Positions 1-6,431 of a stretch of DNA of 6,431 nt are shown in pieces. A program made the position numbers and the translations under genes. Every line of letters begins with the position of its first letter. Position 1 is the stretch's first letter. The notes under the pieces were generated by a model that saw only the letters and a program-made list of their open reading frames with translations, ran no database searches and was not told the origin of the DNA. Source of the stretch: Chloroflexota bacterium (GTDB lineage: Bacteria; Chloroflexota; Dehalococcoidia; Tepidiformales; Tepidiformaceae). The stretch covers positions 1-6,431 of the forward strand of contig JAKALX010000218.1 of the NCBI GenBank assembly GCA_021823905.1, read 5' to 3'.

Positions 1-1270
1 CCATCCGATAGGGCGCACGCACCGCAAAGGCAAGAACAACGCAGCCATCGCGGCCGCGGGAGACCCCGGCAGCCCGTGGGCTATCGGCGCCGCTGAGGGC
101 GGTCACACCGCGGTCCACCCGCTGCTGGGTACATTGGAAGATTTCAGGCGGCTCGCCGAGCGCGCGGCTGAGCACGGTCTCGAGCTTGCGCTCGACCTGG
201 CGTTTCAGTGCTCCCCTGATCATCCCTGGGTGAGCGAGCACCCCGAGTGGTTCGGCCGCCGCGCCGACGGTTCGCTCCGCTATGCCGAAAATCCCCCCAA
301 GAAGTACGAAGACGTCATCCCGTTCGACTTCGACTGCACCGAGTGGCGCGCGCTCTGGGCCGGCCTGCTGGACGTGGTCCTCTTCTGGGTCGGTCAGGGC
401 GTTCGCATTTTTCGCGTGGACAACCCGCACACGAAGCCGATGCCGTTTTGGGAGTGGCTCATCCGATCGGTCCGCCAGCTCGAACCGAACGTGCTGTTCC
501 TCGCCGAGGCATTCACGCGCCCCGTGCTCATGCACCGGCTCGCAAAGGCCGGGTTCAGCCAGTCGTACACGTACTTCGCCTGGCGGAACACGAGCGCGGA
601 GATCAGGGATTACTTCACCGAACTGACGACCGGACCAGCACGCGACTACCTGCGCCCGAGCCTTTGGCCCAACACGCCGGACATCCTCACGGAGTACCTG
701 CAGGTGGGCGGCAGGCCGGCGTTCATCGCACGGTTCGTGCTTGCCGCGACGCTCGGGGCGAACTACGGCGTCTACGGACCCGCCTTCGAGCTGTGCGAAG
801 ACCGTGCGCGAACGCCGCGCTCGGAGGAGTACCTGAACTCCGAAAAGTACGAAGTCAGGGTATGGGACCTCGACGATCCCGGGAGTCTGCGGGATGTCGT
901 CGCTCGCGTGAACGGCATCCGGCGAGCGCATCCGGCCCTGCGCCAGGACGCCAACCTTGTCTTCCACCAGACGACGAACGACCAGTTGGTCTGCTACAGC
1001 AAGCACACGCCGGCACGCGACGACGTGGTCCTCGTCGTCGTGAACCTCGACCCACAGGCGCCTCAGTCGGGCTACGTCGAGGTGGATTGGCAACGGGTGG
1101 GGATCGACTGCTCGACGCAGTGCGAAGCCCACGATCTGCTCGGCGGCAGGCGATTCTCGTGGCAACGGCCGCATCACTACGTCGAGCTCGATCCAGCGGT
1201 GTCGCCGGCGATCATCGTGACGCCATTGCCCCGATCTCGGTCGGAGCGCGATTTCGAGTACTACGCGTGA
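1..1270 (+). CDS. glgE: GlgE, alpha-1,4-glucan:maltose-1-phosphate maltosyltransferase (5' partial)
   Basis: GlgE is a cytoplasmic GH13_3 enzyme that transfers maltosyl units from alpha-maltose 1-phosphate to the non-reducing end of alpha-1,4-glucans, releasing phosphate. The reading frame is already open at base 2 and stays open to TGA at 1268-1270, giving 422 residues. The family is usually about 650-700 residues, so the N-terminal domains and the start of the barrel lie off the left edge. Counting from the codon at base 2, the protein opens with the family block HPIGRTHRKGKNN and continues with SAEGGH-like and DLAFQCSPDHPW blocks. The nucleophile is Asp140 in FRVDNPHTKP, the acid/base is Glu169 in FLAEAFTRP, and the third carboxylate is Asp227 in WPNTPDIL. 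The motif SEKYEVRVWDLD and a C-terminal beta domain follow. A TTG at 134 is internal, because conserved sequence continues upstream of it. The stop overlaps the next gene by 4 nt. The family assignment is very secure. Confidence 0.96.
   Translation, partial: HPIGRTHRKGKNNAAIAAAGDPGSPWAIGAAEGGHTAVHPLLGTLEDFRRLAERAAEHGLELALDLAFQCSPDHPWVSEHPEWFGRRADGSLRYAENPPKKYEDVIPFDFDCTEWRALWAGLLDVVLFWVGQGVRIFRVDNPHTKPMPFWEWLIRSVRQLEPNVLFLAEAFTRPVLMHRLAKAGFSQSYTYFAWRNTSAEIRDYFTELTTGPARDYLRPSLWPNTPDILTEYLQVGGRPAFIARFVLAATLGANYGVYGPAFELCEDRARTPRSEEYLNSEKYEVRVWDLDDPGSLRDVVARVNGIRRAHPALRQDANLVFHQTTNDQLVCYSKHTPARDDVVLVVVNLDPQAPQSGYVEVDWQRVGIDCSTQCEAHDLLGGRRFSWQRPHHYVELDPAVSPAIIVTPLPRSRSERDFEYYA
1267..1270 (+). promoter_or_regulatory. 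GTGA stop-start overlap coupling glgE and treS-mak
   Basis: The glgE stop TGA (1268-1270) shares bases with the treS-mak start GTG (1267-1269). I see no Shine-Dalgarno sequence at proper distance; the nearest purine-rich stretch, GGAG at 1243-1246, lies 20 nt before the start. Translation of the fusion therefore probably depends on ribosomes terminating on glgE. The overlap is read directly; the coupling is inferred. Confidence 0.7.
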
Positions 1271-4200
1271 CCCAGTCCGAAAAGCAGCCGCTCGCCTTTG
1301 CTGGAAATGCCGCGAAACCGGCGGCGGTGGCGCCCGACCCGCTGTGGTACAAGGACGCGATCATCTACGAACTTCATGTACGCGCCTTCTACGACGCGAA
1401 CGGGGACGGGACAGGCGATTTTCGCGGTCTGACCCAGAAGCTGGACTACCTCCAGGAGCTCGGCGTCACGGCCCTCTGGCTCCTGCCGTTCTACGAGTCT
1501 CCCCTCCGCGACGGCGGGTACGACATCTCGGACTACCGCAAGGTCCACCCGATGTACGGGTCGTTGCGGGACTTCCGGAAATTCCTGGACGAGGCGCACC
1601 TCCGCGGATTGCGAGTCATTACCGAGCTGGTCCTGAACCACACCAGCGATGAGCACCCGTGGTTCCAACGCGCACGCCGTGCGCCGAAGGGAAGCGTTTA
1701 CCGCGACTATTACATCTGGAGCGACACGGCTACCGAGTATTCGAGCGCGCGCATCATTTTCAAGGACTTCGAACGCTCAAACTGGACATGGGACAGGGTC
1801 GCCAAGGCATACTTCTGGCATCGGTTCTACTCCCACCAGCCGGACCTCAACTTCGACAACCCGCGCGTGCGGGCAGAGATGTTCAATGTGGTCGACTTCT
1901 GGCTGGAGAAGGGTGTCGACGGATTCCGCCTGGACGCGGTGCCGTATCTGTACCCGCGCGACGGTACCAGCTGCGAGAATCTGCCTGAGACGCACGCTTT
2001 CCTCAAAGACCTGCGGGCTCACGTCGACCGGTTCTTCCCAGGGCGGGTGCTCCTGGCGGAGGCGAACCAGTGGCCCGAAGACGCCGCCGAGTATTTTGGC
2101 GACGGCGACGAGTGCCACATGGCCTATCACTTTCCGCTCATGCCACGGCTGTTCATGGCCGCGCGCATGAGCGACCGGTTCCCGATCACCGAGATCCTGG
2201 AACAGACACCGACGATCCCCGACAACTGTCAGTGGGTGCTGTTCCTCCGGAACCACGACGAGCTGACGCTCGAGATGGTCACCGACGAAGAGCGCGATTA
2301 CATGTATCGCTCATATGCGCGGGACGAAGCGGCGCGCATCAACCTGGGCATCCGCCACCGGCTGGCGCCGCTCCTGAGCCACAACCGGCGGTTGATCGAG
2401 CTCATGAACGCCTTGCTGCTCTCGATGCCGGGGACCCCTGTCATCTACTACGGGGATGAGCTCGGCATGGGTGACAACGTCTATCTCGGCGATCGCGACG
2501 GTGTGCGCACACCAATGCAGTGGAGCTCCGATCGAAATGCCGGCTTCTCGCGGGCGAACCCGCAGAAGCTCTTCCTGCCCGTCATCATCGACCCCGAGTA
2601 TCACTACGAGGCGGTGAACGTCGAGATGGAGCAGACGAACCCGGCCCTGCTCCTCTGGTGGATGAAGAGGCTCATCGGGCTGCGAAAGCGGCATCCCGCG
2701 TTTGGCCGGGGTTCGATCAGGTTCATCGAGTCGGAGAACCGCCGCATTCTCGCGTACGTGCGCGAATACGGCGACGAGTGCATCCTCGTCGCGGCAAACC
2801 TCTCAACCTTCGCTCAGGCGGCGCAGCTCTCGCTTGCCGGGTTCGCGGGATCCGTGCCGGTGGAAATGTTTGGCGCAACGCGGTTCCCGGTGATAACGGA
2901 GTCACCGTACTTCCTTTCCTTCGGGCCCTACTCCGTCTATTGGTTCGTGCTGGAACGGGCGGCCGCCCAGATTGCAGGCTCGGGGAAGCCAGCGGCGCTC
3001 CCCCTGCTGCGCGCCACCGACCGGTGGGACTCGTTGCTCTCCGGCCGCCACCGCAGGGAGGTTGAAGCGGTGCTGTCCGGCTATCTCCCGGCGCGCAGAT
3101 GGTACGCCGGCAAGACGCGGCGAATTCGGCGGCTCTCGATCGTCGAGGCGATTCGCTTGAGCCGCCGAGACGCCTCACGGGCGCATCTCGTGCTGCTGCA
3201 GGTTGAATATGCCGACGGCGAGCCGGAGCTCTACTCGCTCGTGCTCACCGCGGTCAGCGCGGAACACGCCGTGACAATTGAGCGCGACACACCCTGGGCG
3301 ATGATGGCGAGAGTCGAGACGGCAACCGGACCGCTGGCGCTGGTCGATGGGGCGGCAGTGCCGGAGGTTGCCAGCTTGCTCCTGGAGCGCTTCCGGTCGT
3401 GTGGAACGCTCCGCGGGGAGAACGGATCAATACGCTTCACCGCCTACCGTGGCCTGGTCGAGCGCGCGGACAGCGAACCACTGACGCCCGCGGTGTTCAA
3501 GGGAGAGCAGAGCAACACGACCGTCGCCTTCGGGCAGCGCTTCATGCTGAAGTTGTTCCGCAAGGTCGAGCAGGGTCCGCACCCGCAGGTTGAGCTCGAG
3601 CGGTTCCTCGGGAACACGTCGATGGCGAACCGTGTCCCCGACCTGGCCGGCGTCGTGGGGTTCTTCGACCGTTCCGGCCACACGACCACGCTCGGCATCC
3701 TGGAAGCGACGATCAAGCATCAGATCGACGGTTGGACCTTCGCGCTCGAAGATCTGAAGAAGTTCTTCGAAGAGATTGCCGCCCGCCGGGAGGCGTTGCC
3801 AGACCTGCGTCCAGGATTGCACCCGTTCGACGTGGCGCCCTCGGCTCTCGCGGCCGAAGCTACCGGGCCGTGGCTGGAATTCGCCAGGGATCTTGGACGC
3901 AGCACCGGAGACCTGCACAGGGCGCTCGCATGTGCAGCCGATGACCCGGAATTCGCGCCCGAGGGGTACACACCGTTCTATCAGCGGTCGCTCGCGGAGG
4001 GCTTCCGCGCAAGGGCCCGGAGCGCGTTCCGGCTGTTGCGCCTGGCTGCCCGGCAGAACGAGGGCGCGGCCGGGCTTGCGAGCACGGCGTTCGCACTCGA
4101 AGGGATGGTCGTGGGGCGTTTCAAGCTCATCGGAGCCAGGCCGCTGAAGGGCGGCCGGATCCGGACTCACGGCGACTTCCACCTCGGACAGATCCTTGTC

Positions 4201-4635
4201 AGCGGCCGAAACCTGTCGTTCATCGATTTCGAGGGAGAACCGGCGCGTCCCATCAGCGAACGGCGCGTCAAGCGGACGCCCTGGCGAGACGTCGCCGGTA
4301 TGGTGCGATCATTCGACTATGCCAGCCGCGTCGCGCTAAAAGAACTCGATGAAGGCGTGCGTTCGTCCGAGACATATCCCGGCCAGCTCGCATCCTGGTC
4401 CCGCGCCTGGTACCTGTCGACGTCAGCCAGCTTCCTGGAGGGGTACGTTGAATCAGCCGATCAAGCCATCGCCGATCTCCTCGGTGACGCGGAGGAGCGC
4501 CGGCTGCTCTTTGACACGTACTTGCTGGACAAGGCGCTGTACGAGGTAGCCTACGAGCTCGAGCATCGTCCCGATTGGCTGGACGTGCCGCTCCAGGGGC
4601 TGATCGCCGCATGCGAAAGCCTGACTGGAGCGTGA
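1267..4635 (+). CDS. treS: Trehalose synthase-maltokinase fusion (TreS-Mak/Pep2)
   Basis: This 1122-residue bifunctional protein interconverts trehalose and maltose and then phosphorylates maltose with ATP to alpha-maltose 1-phosphate, the GlgE substrate. Residues 1-24 are a variable leader. Residues 25 to about 470 form a GH13_16 barrel, with a calcium-type loop at 43-51 (Asp43, Asn45, Asp47, Asp51). Its nucleophile is Asp223 in GFRLDAVPY, its acid/base Glu265 in LLAEANQWP, and its third carboxylate Asp331 in LRNHDELTLEM. A beta domain ends near YWFVLE (about 563). After a short linker, the maltokinase N-terminal cap starts with YLPARRWYAGK (from about 605). QSN (748-750), Lys762 in FMLKLFRK, Asp970 in HGDFHLGQ and Asp987 in FIDFEGEP are the kinase motifs. 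Both halves look intact. I chose GTG 1267 because it overlaps the glgE stop and leaves a normal leader. GTG 1327 is a less likely alternative. The frame is open back to about 247 inside glgE, but that part matches nothing. Fusions of this length are known in the family. Confidence 0.96.
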   Translation: MTQSEKQPLAFAGNAAKPAAVAPDPLWYKDAIIYELHVRAFYDANGDGTGDFRGLTQKLDYLQELGVTALWLLPFYESPLRDGGYDISDYRKVHPMYGSLRDFRKFLDEAHLRGLRVITELVLNHTSDEHPWFQRARRAPKGSVYRDYYIWSDTATEYSSARIIFKDFERSNWTWDRVAKAYFWHRFYSHQPDLNFDNPRVRAEMFNVVDFWLEKGVDGFRLDAVPYLYPRDGTSCENLPETHAFLKDLRAHVDRFFPGRVLLAEANQWPEDAAEYFGDGDECHMAYHFPLMPRLFMAARMSDRFPITEILEQTPTIPDNCQWVLFLRNHDELTLEMVTDEERDYMYRSYARDEAARINLGIRHRLAPLLSHNRRLIELMNALLLSMPGTPVIYYGDELGMGDNVYLGDRDGVRTPMQWSSDRNAGFSRANPQKLFLPVIIDPEYHYEAVNVEMEQTNPALLLWWMKRLIGLRKRHPAFGRGSIRFIESENRRILAYVREYGDECILVAANLSTFAQAAQLSLAGFAGSVPVEMFGATRFPVITESPYFLSFGPYSVYWFVLERAAAQIAGSGKPAALPLLRATDRWDSLLSGRHRREVEAVLSGYLPARRWYAGKTRRIRRLSIVEAIRLSRRDASRAHLVLLQVEYADGEPELYSLVLTAVSAEHAVTIERDTPWAMMARVETATGPLALVDGAAVPEVASLLLERFRSCGTLRGENGSIRFTAYRGLVERADSEPLTPAVFKGEQSNTTVAFGQRFMLKLFRKVEQGPHPQVELERFLGNTSMANRVPDLAGVVGFFDRSGHTTTLGILEATIKHQIDGWTFALEDLKKFFEEIAARREALPDLRPGLHPFDVAPSALAAEATGPWLEFARDLGRSTGDLHRALACAADDPEFAPEGYTPFYQRSLAEGFRARARSAFRLLRLAARQNEGAAGLASTAFALEGMVVGRFKLIGARPLKGGRIRTHGDFHLGQILVSGRNLSFIDFEGEPARPISERRVKRTPWRDVAGMVRSFDYASRVALKELDEGVRSSETYPGQLASWSRAWYLSTSASFLEGYVESADQAIADLLGDAEERRLLFDTYLLDKALYEVAYELEHRPDWLDVPLQGLIAACESLTGA

Positions 4636-4712
4636 GCAGCGCACCATTGCCAGACGAGCATCCGACGCCACACGCCGAGCGCCGGGGGCTCGCGTCCACC
4701 GGTTCGCGATAG

Positions 4713-4742
4713 CTCCGCAACGGCCTGCGGCGGCGTGCGGAG
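4713..4742 (+). terminator. Weak candidate hairpin after treS-mak
   Basis: CTCCGCA (4713-4719) can pair with TGCGGAG (4736-4742) to give a 7-bp stem with a 16-nt loop. A competing 5-bp stem uses CCGCA with TGCGG at 4726-4730. The hairpin lies in the 206-bp gap between convergent genes, where transcripts from both sides should end. No T-run follows on either strand, so it does not look like a standard intrinsic terminator. A second small stem, CGAGC/GCTCG at 4676-4692, precedes it. The rest of 4636-4841 shows no coding signal. Confidence 0.25.
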
Positions 4743-4841
4743 TCCTCGGTCAAACCGCCCGCTGGAAGAACCGCTCCATCGAATGTCTGCCGCGACCAGC
4801 CAGCCGCCTGCCGGCCCCTTGCCACTTTGCCAGCGCCAGGG

Positions 4842-5189
4842 CTAGCGCCGCTGCCGGCCCTGCCCCAGCAGGTCTCGCTCCATTCGCTCGCGCTGGGCCA
4901 GAGCCTGCTCGTCGGACAGCAACGAATCGGCCGCGCGGGCGGCATCGCTGTCCTGGGCGGGCTCCAATCCCGGCTTGTCCAGCTTGTGATCCTCGATTTC
5001 GCGGGACGATAGCGTCAGTCGCAGCTCGTCGAAACGCGAAAGCGTTGCCACGTAGATCGCGCTGAGCCAGAAATGCCTGGCGAGCGGCGCATCAACCGCG
5101 AAGTATCCGCCCTGAACCTCCTTGACTCGACCGAGCCGCTCCCCGTCTGCTGCAATCACGTCTTTGCCGATCCAGTCTGTGCTCGTCAT
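4842..5189 (-). CDS. Small PRC-barrel/DUF2171-like protein
   Basis: The predicted product has 115 residues with no signal peptide or membrane segment, so it is probably cytoplasmic. Residues 5-33 read WIGKDVIAADGERLGRVKEV followed by GGYFAVD. This is the beta-hairpin pattern (G-x-V-x-x-x-DG-x-x-xG-x-V-x-x-V) of PRC-barrel and DUF2171 proteins. An aromatic FWL (40-42), a short hydrophobic strand LRLTL (56-60) and the tail of the domain near DHKLDKPG (67-74) follow. Residues 76-115 are a charged, alanine/glutamine-rich, probably helical extension ending in basic residues (GRQRR). ATG 5189 is chosen because GGAGGAGG lies 7 nt upstream; the ATGs at 5231 and 5225 would place that ribosome binding site inside the coding region. 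The gene lies 162 bp downstream of gatA on the same strand and converges on treS-mak. Its function is unknown; related proteins are often small stress-associated or adaptor-like proteins. The gene itself is well supported, the family name less so. Confidence 0.72.
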   Translation of the reverse strand: MTSTDWIGKDVIAADGERLGRVKEVQGGYFAVDAPLARHFWLSAIYVATLSRFDELRLTLSSREIEDHKLDKPGLEPAQDSDAARAADSLLSDEQALAQRERMERDLLGQGRQRR

Positions 5190-5196
5190 CGGACAA

Positions 5197-5204
5197 CCTC
5201 CTCC
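5197..5204 (-). promoter_or_regulatory. Strong Shine-Dalgarno for the PRC-barrel-like gene
   Basis: On the minus strand the bases read GGAGGAGG, a near-perfect anti-16S match, separated by 7 nt from ATG 5189. It decides the start against two in-frame upstream ATGs and suggests efficient translation, in contrast to the absent site before treS-mak. Confidence 0.85.
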
Positions 5205-5247
5205 GAAACTGACCGACCTCACCATCTCCACAGTCGTGCCCGCGGCA

Positions 5248-5264
5248 TCTTGAGTGTGTCAAGA
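5248..5264 (-). promoter_or_regulatory. TTGACA box within a 6-bp inverted repeat
   Basis: Read on the minus strand, a consensus -35 hexamer TTGACA occupies 5262-5257, about 68 nt before the start codon of the PRC-barrel-like gene. It is embedded in a perfect dyad, TCTTGA-N5-TCAAGA (5248-5264). No good TATAAT-like -10 appears 16-18 nt downstream (the bases there are GC-rich), so a standard housekeeping promoter is not proven. The dyad could be an operator for a dimeric repressor covering the -35 box, or a site for another sigma factor. The hexamer and the symmetry are seen directly; the role is inferred. Confidence 0.4.
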
Positions 5265-5312
5265 GACAACGGGCTTGCGTTGCGAATGTGTGACGTCGCC
5301 GCCGGGAGAGAA

Positions 5313-5337
5313 GCGCCATTCTGAGCGCAGCAGGCGC
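5313..5337 (-). terminator. Weak hairpin after gatA
   Basis: GCGCC and GGCGC arms (5313-5317 and 5333-5337) can form a 5-bp stem with a 15-nt loop, starting 15 nt after the gatA stop. On the minus strand it is followed by a pyrimidine-rich TTCTCTCC rather than a clean T-tract. It is a poor intrinsic terminator candidate, listed because nothing else between 5265 and 5351 could end the gatA transcript. Confidence 0.2.
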
Positions 5338-5351
5338 CCCCGCGGCTCGTT

Positions 5352-6431
5352 TTAGCCCGCCACCCGGTTCGCCCAGCCCGTCGCCCGCTCGAAGGCGTGC
5401 GCGGCCTGGAGGATGCGGCCTTCGTCGAAGAAGTTGCCGACGATCTGGAGGCCGACGGGCAGGCCGTCGCTGAGGCCGCAGGGGAGGCTCAGGCCGGGGA
5501 GACCGGCGACTGACGCGGGCAGCGTGTAGACGTCGTTGAGGTACATCGCGTAGGGGTCATCGGTCTTGGCGCCGATGGGGAAGGCGACGGTCGGCGAGGT
5601 AGGCGTTACGAGCACGTCGTACGTCTTGAACGCCTCGGCGAACTCGTTGTTGATGACCGTTCGGACCTTCTGCGCCTTCAGGTAGTAGGCGTCGTAGTAG
5701 CCAGCGGAAAGGGCGTAGGTGCCGAGCATGATGCGGCGCTTGACCTCTTCGCCGAAGCCGCGGGCACGCGTCTGCTCCATGTTCTCCCACATGGTCGCGC
5801 CGTCGCGGTAGCTGTAGCCGTACTTCACGCCGTCGTAGCGGGCCAGGTTGGCGCTGGCCTCGCTCGGGGCGATCAGGTAGTAGACGGCGAGGGCGTGCTC
5901 GGTGCTCGGAAGCGAGAGGTCCGTGTCGACTTCGCAGCCGAGGCCTTCGAAGACCTTGAGCGCCTCCTCGACGCGCGCCTTCACGCCGGGCTCCATGCCG
6001 GCCACGAAGTACTCGCGGGGCACGCCGATCTTCATCCCCTTGACGTCGCGGCCGAGGTAGTGGCGCAGGTCGGGCATCGGCTCGGGGTTGCTGGTCGAAT
6101 CGCGGGGGTCGTGGCCGCCGATGCAGTCGAGCATCGCGGCAACGTCCTCGACGTCGCGGCCGATGGGTCCGACCTGGTCGAGCGAGCTGCCGAAGGCGAC
6201 GATGCCGAAGCGGCTGACGCGTCCGTAGGTGGGGTCGAGGCCGACGACGCCGCAGAGGGCGGCCGGCTGGCGAATTGAGCCGCCCGTGTCGCTGCCGAGG
6301 GAGCTGAGCGCTTCGCCGGCGGCGACCGCAGCCGCCGAGCCGCCCGAGGAGCCGCCAGGGACGCGCGCCGTATCCCAGGGGTTGCGCGTCGGGCCGTAAG
6401 CGCTGAACTCGGTGGAAGAGCCCATGGCGAA
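5352..6431 (-). CDS. gatA: GatA, Asp-tRNA(Asn)/Glu-tRNA(Gln) amidotransferase subunit A (5' partial)
   Basis: GatA is the amidase subunit of the cytoplasmic GatCAB complex. It hydrolyses glutamine and supplies ammonia to GatB, which amidates Glu-tRNA(Gln) and/or Asp-tRNA(Asn). The window holds the last 359 residues, ending at TAA (5354-5352). The family is about 480-500 residues, so roughly 130 N-terminal residues, including the catalytic lysine, lie beyond the right edge. Counting from the first codon (Phe, 6431-6429), the protein opens with FAMGSSTE, then GPTRNPWD, then the amidase signature PGGSSGGSAAAVAAG. The cis-serine is Ser28 and the nucleophile is Ser52 in GSDTGGSIRQP, 24 residues apart as in characterised GatA. 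GRVSRFGIVAFGSSLDQ, AGYYDAYYLKAQKVR and VTPTSP are further GatA blocks, and GLPVGLQIVG lies near the C-terminus. ATG 6425 is internal. Third positions are almost all G or C, with CTC, GTC and GGC strongly preferred. The identification as GatA rather than another amidase is firm. Confidence 0.96.
   Translation of the reverse strand, partial: FAMGSSTEFSAYGPTRNPWDTARVPGGSSGGSAAAVAAGEALSSLGSDTGGSIRQPAALCGVVGLDPTYGRVSRFGIVAFGSSLDQVGPIGRDVEDVAAMLDCIGGHDPRDSTSNPEPMPDLRHYLGRDVKGMKIGVPREYFVAGMEPGVKARVEEALKVFEGLGCEVDTDLSLPSTEHALAVYYLIAPSEASANLARYDGVKYGYSYRDGATMWENMEQTRARGFGEEVKRRIMLGTYALSAGYYDAYYLKAQKVRTVINNEFAEAFKTYDVLVTPTSPTVAFPIGAKTDDPYAMYLNDVYTLPASVAGLPGLSLPCGLSDGLPVGLQIVGNFFDEGRILQAAHAFERATGWANRVAG

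Noticed and set aside
247..1266. The treS-mak frame stays open for about 340 codons upstream, inside glgE, which would give a 1462-residue protein.
   Set aside because: The upstream translation is arginine/proline/alanine-rich shadow sequence, while the other frame is unmistakable GlgE. The overlap start GTG 1267 gives a normal-length fusion.
3427..4182. A 251-codon minus-strand open frame inside the maltokinase half.
   Set aside because: It is opposite strongly conserved kinase coding sequence, has no motif, and is expected by chance in DNA of this GC content.
4268..4945. A 225-codon minus-strand open frame spanning the end of treS-mak and the intergenic gap.
   Set aside because: Its translation is low-complexity and arginine/serine-rich, with no recognisable motif. 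It overlaps the conserved maltokinase C-terminus and the PRC-barrel-like gene.
5190..5231. An upstream ATG (5231) extending the PRC-barrel-like protein by 14 residues.
   Set aside because: It would bury the GGAGGAGG ribosome binding site in coding sequence, and the extension has no domain match. ATG 5189 has ideal spacing.
5895..6278. A plus-strand frame rich in Ala, Val, Asp and Glu, antisense to gatA.
   Set aside because: Its composition is what the reverse complement of high-GC3 codons gives. gatA is certain on the other strand.

Overview
The window is about 6.4 kb of GC-rich bacterial chromosome with GC-rich third codon positions. It holds four protein-coding genes and no visible mobile element, CRISPR array, rRNA or tRNA. 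Two of the genes run off the window ends. The gene content (GlgE pathway with a TreS-maltokinase fusion, GatA, a small PRC-barrel-type protein) fits several high-GC bacterial groups, such as Myxococcota, Acidobacteriota, Planctomycetota or some Proteobacteria. I cannot assign a phylum from sequence reading alone.

Left part (1-4635, plus strand): the 3' two thirds of glgE, whose GTG/TGA junction overlaps by 4 nt the start of a long treS-maltokinase fusion gene. The three activities form one route. Trehalose synthase isomerises trehalose to maltose, maltokinase phosphorylates maltose to alpha-maltose 1-phosphate, and GlgE transfers the maltosyl unit onto an alpha-1,4-glucan. All catalytic residues I could look for are present. 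The branching enzyme gene glgB, often found in such clusters, is not downstream here.

Middle (4636-4841): a 206-bp non-coding gap between convergent genes. It holds GC-rich imperfect hairpins but no convincing T-tract terminator.

Right part (4842-6431, minus strand): the C-terminal 359 residues of GatA, the amidase subunit of the Asp-tRNA(Asn)/Glu-tRNA(Gln) amidotransferase. A 162-bp spacer follows, then a 115-residue protein resembling PRC-barrel/DUF2171 proteins. The spacer carries a very strong Shine-Dalgarno sequence, a perfect TTGACA hexamer and a 6-bp-arm inverted repeat overlapping that hexamer, so the small gene probably has its own regulated promoter.

I found no clearly undescribed system. 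The points most worth a second look are the glgE/treS-mak translational coupling with glgB missing downstream, the dyad over the TTGACA box, and the different codon habit of gatA compared with the trehalose genes.
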